Shown here piece after piece: positions 18,299 to 28,103 of a stretch of 59,649 nt of DNA. Source of the stretch: an uncultured Flammeovirgaceae bacterium. Lineage in GTDB: Bacteria; Bacteroidota; Bacteroidia; Cytophagales; Cyclobacteriaceae. The position numbers and the translations under genes are program-made. How positions within the stretch are numbered: the stretch's first letter is position 1; each line of letters starts with the position of its first letter. The stretch is from assembly GCA_937899105.1 (NCBI GenBank), contig CALBPF010000225.1, forward strand, positions 1 to 59,649, in the 5' to 3' direction. The notes below the pieces were generated by a model. The model worked only from the letters and a program-made list of their open reading frames with translations, did no database searches and was not told the origin of the DNA.

Positions 18299-21200
18299 AT
18301 GAATTACCGCTTTATACTTGCCGCGTTTATCAATATCCTATGCCTGAGTTATTCCGCGGCTCAGCAATTGAGATTCGATCATTTTGATATTTCCAACGAA
18401 TTATCTCAAAATAATATCACTCATTTATGTGTCGATGAAATAGGCTATGTATGGATAGCTACGCTGGAAGGTTTGAATAGATTCGATGGGTATCAAACGA
18501 TACGATTTGATAATCGCTCCGGTAAGCATACAACCTTTAAGGGCAACCAGATTTATGCATTGGCCAGCGGCCGATCCGGAGATATTTGGGTCGTCAGTAA
18601 CGACGGCTTGAACCTTTATGACGCCAAATCAGAAAGTTTTAAGATCCATGGATTTACCAGCTCATTTCCAGTACATAAAACCAAAGTTCTTAAAGAGGAT
18701 GAAAATGGGTTTCTCTGGCTTAGCGACGGTACTAGGTTGAGCTATTTTGATCCCAAAATTATGAAGTTTAAAAGTGTCCCGATCAACTCAAGTGTTGAAT
18801 CAATTTTATCGTTTAAATCAAGTATTCTTATATCGGGCAACGAAGGGATTTTTGAGATTACCCTTGTTGGTGATACCATTAAAGCAGATCATATTTATAC
18901 AAACTCCGTGTTTAGTCTTACAAAATCAAACGATGACGAAGTTTACGGAATAAACAGCAGCGCTATTCTCCGATGGAAAACCCTTTCAAAACGTCCTGAA
19001 ATTATCATGGATTTTAAAAATGGGAATCTTCCAAGGATCACGAAGGGAAACCTCAATGCTTTCATTGCCAAAGAGAATGAAATTTGGATTGGAGGAACCT
19101 ATCCATTGATAAATATTCGGGTAGAATCCAAGGCCACGCAGGTATTCACTTATGATAAAGACAATCCATTTTCATTCCAGGGTTACATCGTAAAGAACCT
19201 TGCGGTAGATGACTACAATAACCTGTGGATAGGAACTTCAAAACATGGCCTCAATTTATTAGAGAAAAGAAAAAATCAATTTAGCTACTATAACTGGGGT
19301 AGTGAAGATAGAAATCAAGACATTGATCCTGTCAGATCCATTCTCAAAGCCAAATCAGGCGACCTTTGGTACGCGGTGGATCGATTAGGAATCGGGATAC
19401 ATAAGAAAAATGGTAGCCATGAATTTTATGATAGTTTCAGTGATTGCGACGGAGCTACCTATGACCTGAAAAGGGTCAGATCAATTTTTGAAGATTCTGA
19501 GGGCACCATCTGGATTGGTGGTCTTGAAGGTCTGGCGCTTTATAATCCTTTGAAGAATCGTATTGAATTAGCCAAATGCCAAAACGAATGGGAATGGCCC
19601 TATCATAGTTATGTCATTAAGGAGTTTGAAAAAGGAGAATTAACCATTTCCGGAAAACCAAACCTTCTGGCAATTGTAGATCTCAATCAAAATAAGTTAA
19701 AAAAGTATACGCTGGATAACGGTTCCGGAACAATCAGGGATATCATTATTGATGGCAAAGGCCATTACTGGGTTGCACTGAATAATGGAGTATTAAAGTT
19801 AGACCTACAAAAGAACGTTTATCAATTAATCAATTCTAAGAATTCAAACCTTAGTAACGACAAGGTCTATAATCTTTTATTGTATAACGATTCCCTATTG
19901 ATTGCAACTAATTCAGGACTGAATATTTACGATATCAACCAAGCGTCCATTGTGAAAAGCTTTTATCAAACCGATGGTCTGGTAAATGATATTGTATACA
20001 GCTTGAAGCAAGATCAACAGAACAGAGTTTGGATAAGTACGAATAATGGTATTAGTATGTTGGATATTAATAATTTATCGTTTACCAACTACCTGGAAGA
20101 AGACCATTTTCTTGATGATGCTCATTATCAAGGCAGTAATGGAAAGATTTTTTTTGGCGGCTACGACGGCATTACCTCTTTTAACCCCTTAGAAATAGAG
20201 TCTCAAACCTTCAAATCCGATGCAGTAATCGAAAAGTTCTACCTTTTCAACGAGTTGGTAACTCCAAATTCTTCAACGGATAAAGATGTAATTCTTCATA
20301 CATCCATTTCTAAAGTTGAAGCTCTAAACTTAAAGCACACTCAAAACAGCTTCTCTTTTGACTTCAACGCATTCCCGTTTAACTATCCCAATAACAACAA
20401 ATTCCGATACAGATTGATCGGTCAGAATGACCAATGGGTTTACCCTATTAGATCCAGTAGATTTGCCTCCTACTCCGGGCTGCCTCCCAAACGGTACGAA
20501 CTTCAAGTCCAAGTGAGCCAGGGCAAAGAGGTGTGGGCTACGTCCACTGTTCTTAAGATAAATATTGTCCCTCCATTTTGGCAAAGAACCTGGTTTCAGT
20601 ACCTGGTATATTCCATTCTAATTGTGTCAGTTTATACTGTTTATCGCTTGAGGATCATGAACATTCGAAACCGAAACAGAATGCTAAATCAGAAGGTAAA
20701 AGAGCAAACCTCCAAACTTGTTGACAAGAACCAGCAAATCATTAAGCAAAAAAACAAAATTCAAAAATTTGCTAAAAAACTGCATGAAGCCGATGAAGCT
20801 AAGCTCAGATTTTTCACTAATGTCTCACATGAGTTCAGAACTCCGCTTACCTTGATTTTAGGACAACTGGAAAATCTTAATGGGGAACATGCACATCAGG
20901 CCATAAGGTCCATAAAGAATAACTCTTTAAGGTTGCACAGATTGGTAGAGCAGTTAATAGATCTAAGGAAATTAGATAGTGATCAGATGAGGCTTTCTAT
21001 AAGTCACAATGATATTATTCCATTTACGAAAAACATATTAGATTCATTCTCTTTTGCCGCAGATCAAAAAAAAATCAAACTATCGTTTAAAGCAACTTCT
21101 GATTCCATTATGCTTTGGTTCGATACCGATAAGATGGATAAGATCCTCTACAACCTTATCTCTAATGCACTAAAATATACCACTGAACACAAATCCATTT

Positions 21201-22333
21201 TCGTTGGTATTTCAAAGGAGCAAAATGAGGTGACTATTTCAATCAAAGACGAGGGAATAGGAATAGAAAAAAGTCAGTTAGATAAAGTCTTTGAAAGATT
21301 TTACCGGGGCAATCAAAATTCTATTGAAGGTCATGGAATCGGATTATCCTTAGTGAAAAGTTTTGTTGAAATCCAACATGCCAACATTCAAGTCACAAGC
21401 CTGAAGGATCAAGGTACTGAATTTTTTCTATCATTTAAGGTTGGAAGAAAACACTTCTCTGAGACAGAATTAATCGCCAAAAATGATGCGCAAATACCCC
21501 ATATAGATCATGAAGTTCAAAAATTTCCTGATAATTGGGAACCCTACAACGCCGGGAAAGAAATCCTTGTTGTAGAGGATAATATGGAACTAAGTCACTT
21601 CATTAAGCAAGTACTAAGCAAGTACTATCGTGTTATTATAGCAAAAAATGGTTTGGAGGCGCTAGGGATACTGGAAAAAGTACAGCCGGAATTGGTAATA
21701 TCGGATGTTATGATGCCAAAGATGGATGGTATAACTTTTTCAAGAAAAATAAAGCAGAACGCTTCAACCAATACAATTCCTATTATTCTTCTGTCTGCTA
21801 AAAGTGATTCTGAGACCAAAATTGCAGCCTTGAAAATTGGAGTGGAGGGATTTATGGAAAAACCTTTCAGCACCCAGTTTCTATTACTCAGAGTGAATAC
21901 CATTTTATCGAACAGAGCAAAATACAGACAATATATCGTAGAACACGATTCAAAGCTCAACAGCTCCAATGAACTTAACCAAATTGATAAAATCTTCTGG
22001 AAACACGTTACAGGTTTTATTAATGAAAACCTCTCTAATCCTCATTTTTCCGTGGAAGATATGAGCAACGAGATGAATATGTCCAGAGCAAGTTTCTACA
22101 GAAAGTTTAAATGTATTTCAGGAAGTAGTCCCGGAGATCATTTACGCAAAGTCAAGCTAACAAGGGCAAAAAATCTTCTAATTGAAAGTGATCTTTCAAT
22201 AGCTCAGGTATCAGATGCAGTAGGATTTCAGAGCATATCCCATTTTAGAAGAAGCTTTAAACAGGAATTTAAAAAAACACCTTCTCAGCTTAGAATTCCT
22301 GACTCTTACCTCGCTAAAAGTGTAAATAAATAA
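18299..22333 (+). CDS. Hybrid two-component system regulator (HTCS)
   Basis: Single-polypeptide sensor and transcription factor for glycan utilization. Order: signal peptide (1-22); periplasmic beta-propeller repeats of the YVWIATLEGLNRFDG / NLWIGTSKHGLNLL type (about 30-670); Y_Y_Y domain (about 690-755); one membrane helix (about 765-785); coiled coil; HisKA with VSHEFRTPLTL and phospho-acceptor His844; HATPase with N, G1 and G2 boxes; receiver domain with VISDVMMPKMDG and Asp1136; C-terminal AraC-type DNA-binding domain (about 1245-1340). 1344 aa, all modules intact. Transcribed divergently from the PUL it most likely controls. The ligand is probably an oligosaccharide released by the PUL enzymes. 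Confidence 0.96.
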   Translation: MNYRFILAAFINILCLSYSAAQQLRFDHFDISNELSQNNITHLCVDEIGYVWIATLEGLNRFDGYQTIRFDNRSGKHTTFKGNQIYALASGRSGDIWVVSNDGLNLYDAKSESFKIHGFTSSFPVHKTKVLKEDENGFLWLSDGTRLSYFDPKIMKFKSVPINSSVESILSFKSSILISGNEGIFEITLVGDTIKADHIYTNSVFSLTKSNDDEVYGINSSAILRWKTLSKRPEIIMDFKNGNLPRITKGNLNAFIAKENEIWIGGTYPLINIRVESKATQVFTYDKDNPFSFQGYIVKNLAVDDYNNLWIGTSKHGLNLLEKRKNQFSYYNWGSEDRNQDIDPVRSILKAKSGDLWYAVDRLGIGIHKKNGSHEFYDSFSDCDGATYDLKRVRSIFEDSEGTIWIGGLEGLALYNPLKNRIELAKCQNEWEWPYHSYVIKEFEKGELTISGKPNLLAIVDLNQNKLKKYTLDNGSGTIRDIIIDGKGHYWVALNNGVLKLDLQKNVYQLINSKNSNLSNDKVYNLLLYNDSLLIATNSGLNIYDINQASIVKSFYQTDGLVNDIVYSLKQDQQNRVWISTNNGISMLDINNLSFTNYLEEDHFLDDAHYQGSNGKIFFGGYDGITSFNPLEIESQTFKSDAVIEKFYLFNELVTPNSSTDKDVILHTSISKVEALNLKHTQNSFSFDFNAFPFNYPNNNKFRYRLIGQNDQWVYPIRSSRFASYSGLPPKRYELQVQVSQGKEVWATSTVLKINIVPPFWQRTWFQYLVYSILIVSVYTVYRLRIMNIRNRNRMLNQKVKEQTSKLVDKNQQIIKQKNKIQKFAKKLHEADEAKLRFFTNVSHEFRTPLTLILGQLENLNGEHAHQAIRSIKNNSLRLHRLVEQLIDLRKLDSDQMRLSISHNDIIPFTKNILDSFSFAADQKKIKLSFKATSDSIMLWFDTDKMDKILYNLISNALKYTTEHKSIFVGISKEQNEVTISIKDEGIGIEKSQLDKVFERFYRGNQNSIEGHGIGLSLVKSFVEIQHANIQVTSLKDQGTEFFLSFKVGRKHFSETELIAKNDAQIPHIDHEVQKFPDNWEPYNAGKEILVVEDNMELSHFIKQVLSKYYRVIIAKNGLEALGILEKVQPELVISDVMMPKMDGITFSRKIKQNASTNTIPIILLSAKSDSETKIAALKIGVEGFMEKPFSTQFLLLRVNTILSNRAKYRQYIVEHDSKLNSSNELNQIDKIFWKHVTGFINENLSNPHFSVEDMSNEMNMSRASFYRKFKCISGSSPGDHLRKVKLTRAKNLLIESDLSIAQVSDAVGFQSISHFRRSFKQEFKKTPSQLRIPDSYLAKSVNK

Positions 22334-22405
22334 TTATTGAAATAAGGGTACCTGTTTTAATATACGTCTTAATGGTGAGACTTGTCTTTACTTAAATATA
22401 ATGTG

Positions 22406-23845
22406 ATGAAAAAATTTTACTTAGGGTTATTTTTATTAACAGTCTTCTCCACGACGCTTCAAGCTCAAACTGAGGTCATGGTGTCACCAGGAGATTCGAC
22501 TCTTGATGCCGCTGTCTTTGAAGCAGCTGAAGCTGGTACGCTTGGTACAACAACCTTTGTACTTCAGAGGGGAGGGGAATACATAATTGGCGATCGTATT
22601 AATAATGAAGTAGATGGCGTGGCCTACGATTTAACAATTGTAGCCGCGGATGGAGCAGGCAATAGACCGGTCTGCCGCCCAAAATTTGGCAACGACAGAC
22701 CTTTTGATCTGGACGGCGTTGATGCGACTGTTACATTAACCGGGCTATTCATTACTGGTATTTCTACAGATCCTGAAGATATCCAGGATAATCATATGAT
22801 TCGTTTAGATGGAGATGGTTTGAACCTTATTATTGACGATTGTCACATTGATGGTAATTATCGCTCCGGAATACAAATTAGAGGTGACGGTGGTACTTTA
22901 ACAGTTACTAATTCGGTAATCTCAAACATCGTAGGCGTAGATCAAGATTTAGATGATCCTAGAGGTATGGGAATTAGATTATCCGGAGATACCGAGGTGA
23001 CCGTCGAAAATACTTCATTCTACAACATGGACGACTCCGGATTCACAAACACTGAAGGGGCTATTACCAGTCCAATCAGCATTAACAATTGTACGTTTGC
23101 TAATATTGGTCAGGATGGTATAAGAATTGACGAAGCCCCTAACGCTACGATAACGAATAGTATGTTTGCAAATGTCGGAATCCTTCGCAATTTAAATCAA
23201 ACCGCAGACAGTGTTTTTGTGATTCAAATACAGGATTCCACCTCTACAAACTATACCATTACCAATAATACGGTATATGTAGATACTGCAACCTATTTAG
23301 ATTCATTTCTGGATACACTTATCCAGGTTAAAACACTCAACAGTCTGGCAGCAGCTGTTGCTGATGAATCCACTTTTCTTAGTGAAGTAATCGAATTTAA
23401 TAACCTACCCGATGGATTTGATACGTCAGCCTCAGATAAAAGCGGTTGGAATACAACCTCCCTAGATGGTGACTTTGGGTATAATCAGGAATTCGCTTCT
23501 TACACTGGCGGAATCGATGGCGCTATCATTGGAGATACCAACTGGACTTTTGAAGAACCGCCTGTGGTAGCAGGAGTTGAAGATATCATTGACATCAGTA
23601 TCTATCCTAACCCTGCTAATTATTACATCGCTTTTAATCTAGGCGAGCGAACCACACAGATTCAAGCGATTGAAATAGTCAATTTTTCAGGCAGGCTTGT
23701 TGGTTTAATCCAGCCATCAAAAGCAGAAATTGTTGGTTCCGAATTGCGAATAAATGTAAGTGGTTTATCAGATGGCTTATACTTTGCCCGTATTCAAATG
23801 AACAACAAAGAAGTTTTAGGAAACAAATTTGTTGTACTTAGATAA
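22406..23845 (+). CDS. Secreted beta-helix protein with type IX secretion sorting domain
   Basis: Right-handed parallel beta-helix protein, possibly a polysaccharide lyase or glycan-binding protein; no catalytic residues could be assigned. Signal peptide ending LQAQ, repeated helix rungs such as NLIIDDCHIDGNYRSGIQI and VTVENTSFYNMDDSG (about 90-270), and a C-terminal T9SS type A sorting domain (about 400-479: ISIYPNPAN ... GLSDGLYFARIQ). ATG at 22406 is preferred over the TTG at 22382 because it starts directly at the MKKFYLG signal peptide. It follows the HTCS gene by 72 nt and may be part of the same glycan system. Confidence 0.8.
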   Translation: MKKFYLGLFLLTVFSTTLQAQTEVMVSPGDSTLDAAVFEAAEAGTLGTTTFVLQRGGEYIIGDRINNEVDGVAYDLTIVAADGAGNRPVCRPKFGNDRPFDLDGVDATVTLTGLFITGISTDPEDIQDNHMIRLDGDGLNLIIDDCHIDGNYRSGIQIRGDGGTLTVTNSVISNIVGVDQDLDDPRGMGIRLSGDTEVTVENTSFYNMDDSGFTNTEGAITSPISINNCTFANIGQDGIRIDEAPNATITNSMFANVGILRNLNQTADSVFVIQIQDSTSTNYTITNNTVYVDTATYLDSFLDTLIQVKTLNSLAAAVADESTFLSEVIEFNNLPDGFDTSASDKSGWNTTSLDGDFGYNQEFASYTGGIDGAIIGDTNWTFEEPPVVAGVEDIIDISIYPNPANYYIAFNLGERTTQIQAIEIVNFSGRLVGLIQPSKAEIVGSELRINVSGLSDGLYFARIQMNNKEVLGNKFVVLR

Positions 23846-24210
23846 GCTCGACTAAACAAGCGTCTACCCTCAAGCAGTAGGAGTATTTAAAGGTATCCTA
23901 AAAGATTTTTCTTTACCAAAAAGGCTGATAGCTATTCGCTATCAGCCTTTTTGGTGATTAGGGTTTGGCTTATTCGTGTATGTAAAATGACTCAAAGCTT
24001 TACTATTATATGCCCGACTAAGCGATGGTCAGAGATGAATGAAACTAATTCATTATCAATACTTAATATTAATTGAGGACATCAGCTCAGCTCTATCGAC
24101 CTAGGTTTAACACGATATTTCTATAAGAAAAGCGATGAATTTCGCTGTTTTGAGAGCTCTACGCCAATGTGGAACGACGGGGCGCTAAAGTGGTATTTTC
24201 TTTTTTGGGA
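23846..24210. other. Convergent intergenic region
   Basis: Spacer of 365 nt between the beta-helix gene (plus) and the oxidoreductase gene (minus). Apart from the strong hairpin listed separately I see no gene or repeat in it. Confidence 0.6.
23916..23954. terminator. Bidirectional rho-independent terminator
   Basis: A perfect 17-bp inverted repeat (ccaaaaaggctgatagc and its complement, 23916-23932 and 23938-23954) around a 5-nt loop. A and T runs lie at the stem base on both sides, so it can terminate both converging transcripts. It is the strongest hairpin noticed in the window. Confidence 0.9.
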
Positions 24211-25545
24211 TTAAAGTTTAGGTTCCCATCCACTTTCGTAATCCCTTTTCCAATAACTCATTGCTTTGTCATTATTCAGAACTTGTCCTGACCTAGGATC
24301 AATATCAAGGCTAATTTCTAAATCTTGCGCAATATTACCAAGATGGCAAAGGTGTGTTGAGATACTTGCATCATCTATTGGAGCATGGAGTGTTTCACCT
24401 TCTCGAATTGCAGCAAAAAAATTCTTGATATGATTTACAGTAAGAATATCAAAGCCTATTGTATCTTCAGTTGCTGTAGCGGCATCCATTGGACTTTCTT
24501 CTTTGATAAAATTGATCTCATTACCTTTCAAATCATATAACCAGTAGCCTTTCCTGGTAAGCATGATAGAACCCTCAGTTCCGTAGATCATTGCGCCTCT
24601 CCCCTTGCTGTATAGTTGATGTCCATTGCAACTTCTGCCTTCCCAATTAATGGTCTTACCCCCGTCAAACTCATAACTGGCTAATTGTGTGTCGTAGTAT
24701 TCCCAATCATCCTCTTTAAAATGCAGACGCCCTCCTGTAGAAGCGACTCTTTTGGGGAGATTCACTCCTAATGCCCATCTGCATATATCTATTTCATGCG
24801 TCCCATTATTATGAATTTCACCAGTCCCCCACGCTCTAAACCAATGCCAATTGTATGGATGCACATTATCACGATAATCTTCTCTGGGAGCTGGTCCCTG
24901 CCACAAATCCCAATCCAACGTATCAGGCGCTGCAACCTTTTTACCAACACCAATGGAACCTCGTGTATTCGAGTACCACGCCTTGGCCGCGTAAGCATTT
25001 CCTATATTTCCATTTTGAATATCACTTATTGCTTGTCTTGAACTTACAGAAGAACGTTGTTGATTCCCCATCTGACAGACCATACCGGTTTTTTTGTAAA
25101 CCTGTACCAATAGGTCATTCTCATGCAAGTTATGGCTACATGGCTTTTCTATGTAGACGTGCTTACCTGCCTGCATAGCCATGATTGCCATCGGAGCATG
25201 CCAATGCTCGGGTGTAACAATGATCACTGCATCCACACTCTTCTTCTCAAGAATCTTTCTAAAATCTTTCTCTTGTTTTACTTTATAACCCAACCACTCT
25301 TTGGCAGTGACAATAAATGAATCTAAGCGAACCTGGTCTACATCGCACGCATAGACAATTCGCATCTCCGGCATGTTAGCGGCAGATTTCAGAAAAGCCT
25401 TAGATCTGCCTCCGGTACCAATGACTGCCACATTTACAGTGTCATTTGCAGGATTCGCAAACAGGTTTCCTGATGACATAATAAATGGTACTCCTATGGC
25501 AGCGGCAGATGTGTTTTTTATAAAATTTCTTCTGTCAGTTTTCAT
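24211..25545 (-). CDS. Gfo/Idh/MocA-family oxidoreductase, Tat-exported
   Basis: Sugar dehydrogenase-type enzyme with a twin-arginine signal (TDRRNFIK, residues 3-10) that sends a folded cofactor-bound protein to the periplasm. Rossmann motif VIGTGGR (41-47), EHWHAP (113-118) and EKP (133-135) match the large Bacteroidota/Planctomycetota subgroup of Gfo/Idh/MocA proteins, with the C-terminal domain including HNNGTHEIDICRWALG. 444 aa. Last gene of a five-gene operon; 11 nt after the paralog at 25557. Probably oxidises a sugar at C3 to a keto-sugar in partnership with the neighbouring DUF1080 protein; that partnership is inference from family precedents. Confidence 0.9.
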   Translation of the reverse strand: MKTDRRNFIKNTSAAAIGVPFIMSSGNLFANPANDTVNVAVIGTGGRSKAFLKSAANMPEMRIVYACDVDQVRLDSFIVTAKEWLGYKVKQEKDFRKILEKKSVDAVIIVTPEHWHAPMAIMAMQAGKHVYIEKPCSHNLHENDLLVQVYKKTGMVCQMGNQQRSSVSSRQAISDIQNGNIGNAYAAKAWYSNTRGSIGVGKKVAAPDTLDWDLWQGPAPREDYRDNVHPYNWHWFRAWGTGEIHNNGTHEIDICRWALGVNLPKRVASTGGRLHFKEDDWEYYDTQLASYEFDGGKTINWEGRSCNGHQLYSKGRGAMIYGTEGSIMLTRKGYWLYDLKGNEINFIKEESPMDAATATEDTIGFDILTVNHIKNFFAAIREGETLHAPIDDASISTHLCHLGNIAQDLEISLDIDPRSGQVLNNDKAMSYWKRDYESGWEPKL

Positions 25546-25556
25546 TAATGGAATCG

Positions 25557-26753
25557 TTAAGTGAATATAAGTTCGGGATAATCACCCCAATAGGCGATCT
25601 TTTTTTCATGAATTGCCTCCAGAGCTATTTGGATACATTTGGACGTATTTGCTCCGGTTTTAATATCTGAATAAACTTTTTTACCATCTACCACTGAATC
25701 TCTGAATTGTTTCAGCGCATCAATAGTCGGATTATTTCCAGGCGCTTCGATCGGCACTCCCTCGCCCTTTTCCCAAGCTTCTATCGTAGCGCCGGAAACA
25801 CCGTCAACCATACCCAACTCACTATTATTTTTTGGCTTTTCAATAAAGATCTCAGCCATAGTCATCTTTAGTACAATAGTGGCCTTGGATCCCAAAATCC
25901 TTATTTCATAGCCATTTTGACTGTTAGTTGTGGTGCAAGTAAAGGTTGCATCCAAGCCTGAGGGGTACTCCATGAGCAGATGAACATTATCGAAAGTCTC
26001 CCTGCCGTCATTGTAGTGGTCTATCCCTCCGAAACCACTCACCCTGGAGGGATGACTTTCAGTGACCCAATTGATATAATCTATTTGATGCGACATCAGT
26101 TCGGCCGTAAGCCCTCCGGAATATTCTCTGTACATTCTCCAGTTGATCCTCCTCTCAAATTTTGGATCCGGAACCGACTTTCTCCAATCGGTTCGACGAT
26201 TCCATTGGCAATGGTAAGCAGTTACTTCTCCGATGTATCCACTTCGTATAATGTCTCTTACTTTCTTATACAGCGGGCTACTGTGATACTGGTGACCTGT
26301 TTGAAACACCACATCCTTTTTTTGATTTGATTTGTCAATGACCGGTTGAATGTTGGCTATCCCTTTGACCATCGTTTTTTCACAATACACATGCTTATCA
26401 GCATCCAGTGCATCAATGGCAATTTCATGGTGGTTAAAGAAAGGAGTGGAAATGATGACAGCATCGACGTGCGGATCATCAAGCAGTTGCCTGTAATCAC
26501 TGTAGGTCTTTGCCTTGGGATTCAGCGCCTTTGCTTCCTCCAGTCTGAATGGAAGTATATCGGCTAATGCCACAACTTCAATTCCTTCTATATCCTTAAT
26601 AAACCGTTGTAAGCCCTTCCCCCTGTTTCCAGTACCTATTATCCCAACCCTTAAAGTGGTATTATTAGACCAACTGGCGCTCGTATTCCCGCACGTATAA
26701 AGTATGCTTCCCGTACCCAGTAGACCAGTAATTATAAATTGTCTTCTTTTCAT
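25557..26753 (-). CDS. Gfo/Idh/MocA-family oxidoreductase, Tat signal with possible lipobox
   Basis: Second periplasmic oxidoreductase. The N-terminus has twin arginines (KRRQFI, 2-7) and a Cys21 in a lipobox-like position, so it may be a Tat-exported lipoprotein. Rossmann motif GIIGTGNRGKG (37-47). The family EKP motif is EKT (125-127): the catalytic Lys is kept, the Pro is replaced. A substrate-domain segment AELMSHQIDYINWV carries the conserved His and Asp. 398 aa. It begins on the base next to the DUF1080 stop. Confidence 0.88.
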   Translation of the reverse strand: MKRRQFIITGLLGTGSILYTCGNTSASWSNNTTLRVGIIGTGNRGKGLQRFIKDIEGIEVVALADILPFRLEEAKALNPKAKTYSDYRQLLDDPHVDAVIISTPFFNHHEIAIDALDADKHVYCEKTMVKGIANIQPVIDKSNQKKDVVFQTGHQYHSSPLYKKVRDIIRSGYIGEVTAYHCQWNRRTDWRKSVPDPKFERRINWRMYREYSGGLTAELMSHQIDYINWVTESHPSRVSGFGGIDHYNDGRETFDNVHLLMEYPSGLDATFTCTTTNSQNGYEIRILGSKATIVLKMTMAEIFIEKPKNNSELGMVDGVSGATIEAWEKGEGVPIEAPGNNPTIDALKQFRDSVVDGKKVYSDIKTGANTSKCIQIALEAIHEKKIAYWGDYPELIFT

Positions 26754-28103
26754 CTAATCATTCAGTTCTCTGATTTTTATGCTTCTGAAACTCACTTCAT
26801 CATGATGGTCGTGCAACATGATACTACCCGCATCCCATCGACCAAAATTCTCGTGCCCGGAATACTTACTGTAGAGTACTAGCGCCTCAAACATTTGCGA
26901 ATACCGATCATATTCAACCATTTTTACGTTGTTCAGCCAATGCTCCACTTTCCCATCCTTCGACACAATAGTAGCCCTGTTCCACTTTCCAACCCCTTTG
27001 AAAGGATCTTTTTTGACTCCTGATGATAAAGGTTCCGCTGGCACAAGATCATATAGGGATGCCAACTTCCGATTTCCATTAGTACCTTTGCTGGCATCAG
27101 GATGTTTCTTATCATCTAAGATCTGATATTCGCAGGCGCTTACCGTACGCTCTTCATTCACAAAATACCGGATGCCACTATTTGCTCCTTTAGTTACTCT
27201 GAAATCCAACACCAGCTCAAAGTTGCCAAACTGATCCATCGTCACAATGTGTTCCCCTTTGGAATTTGCTTCATCAGCCAGCACTGTGAGCATCCCTTCT
27301 TCAATTTTCCATCCCTGAGCAGGAAATTCATTAGAACGAACTCCTCTCCACCCTTCAGTGGTCACCCCATCCCATAAAAGACGAAAACCATTTTTCTTCT
27401 CCCTGTCCGTCAACTCATTTTTTAAATAACTGATCTCTGAAACATTAGGATCCAATTTTATATGCTTATCTACCTCTTTAGAGAGTATAATGAAATTTTT
27501 CCACTTGACGCTGTATCCTTCTTTTTTGTTGCGGTCCCCAATGCTGTGCACTTGAAGCCCGATAAATCCATCACTTGACTGGTCATCCACCAAGCGGCTG
27601 CACTGCGTTCCGTTCACATAGGTATTTAGCTGATTTCCATATGCCTCGATTCTAAACTTGTTCCACCTACCCATTTGAAAGGCGTCTCTTGCTCCTTCAT
27701 TCCTGCTCAACGGATAGAGCCAGCCCTTTCTTCCCTGGTCATAGATTCCTCCGGTCCACTTCCTTTTCTTTGGATCGATTTCACATTGATACCCATAGAC
27801 TTCTCCATTATTCCTTTCATCTGAACGGAATTGCACTCCTGCATTTAACTCATTTGAAAGGTATACCTCAAACTCCAGTATAAAATCATCATATTTTTTC
27901 TCTGTACATAGATATGTGCTTGGCGTATTTATGCGGGCTGTACCGACAATAGCCCCTTCAATTACCTTAAATTCTGCTTCCCCACCTTTTAATACCCAGC
28001 CACTCAAATCCTTACCATTAAAAATGGATTTCCATTCCTGTGCAAATGTTGCAGGTGGACAAAATAAAAGACCAATGAAAATAAAAAAAACGCTATTTCT
28101 CAT
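26754..28103 (-). CDS. Secreted tandem DUF1080 (3-keto-disaccharide hydrolase family) protein
   Basis: Paralog of the protein at 16742 with the same two-domain layout: domain 1 from SIFNGKDLSGWVLKGGEAEF (about 25-215), domain 2 from LLWDGVTTEGWRG (about 240-447), including ILDDKKHPDASKG and NGNRKLASLYDL. Signal peptide ends TFAQ. ATG at 28103 is preferred: it overlaps the sulfatase stop as ATGA, while the upstream ATG at 28124 would add seven residues and a longer overlap. Encoded between a sulfatase and two Tat-exported Gfo/Idh/MocA enzymes, which supports a role in cleaving an oxidised sugar. Confidence 0.85.
   Translation of the reverse strand: MRNSVFFIFIGLLFCPPATFAQEWKSIFNGKDLSGWVLKGGEAEFKVIEGAIVGTARINTPSTYLCTEKKYDDFILEFEVYLSNELNAGVQFRSDERNNGEVYGYQCEIDPKKRKWTGGIYDQGRKGWLYPLSRNEGARDAFQMGRWNKFRIEAYGNQLNTYVNGTQCSRLVDDQSSDGFIGLQVHSIGDRNKKEGYSVKWKNFIILSKEVDKHIKLDPNVSEISYLKNELTDREKKNGFRLLWDGVTTEGWRGVRSNEFPAQGWKIEEGMLTVLADEANSKGEHIVTMDQFGNFELVLDFRVTKGANSGIRYFVNEERTVSACEYQILDDKKHPDASKGTNGNRKLASLYDLVPAEPLSSGVKKDPFKGVGKWNRATIVSKDGKVEHWLNNVKMVEYDRYSQMFEALVLYSKYSGHENFGRWDAGSIMLHDHHDEVSFRSIKIRELND

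Noticed and set aside
24789..25178. Open frames on both strands inside the oxidoreductase gene at 24211
   Set aside because: They are out-of-frame shadows of a clear Gfo/Idh/MocA coding sequence with no domain content.
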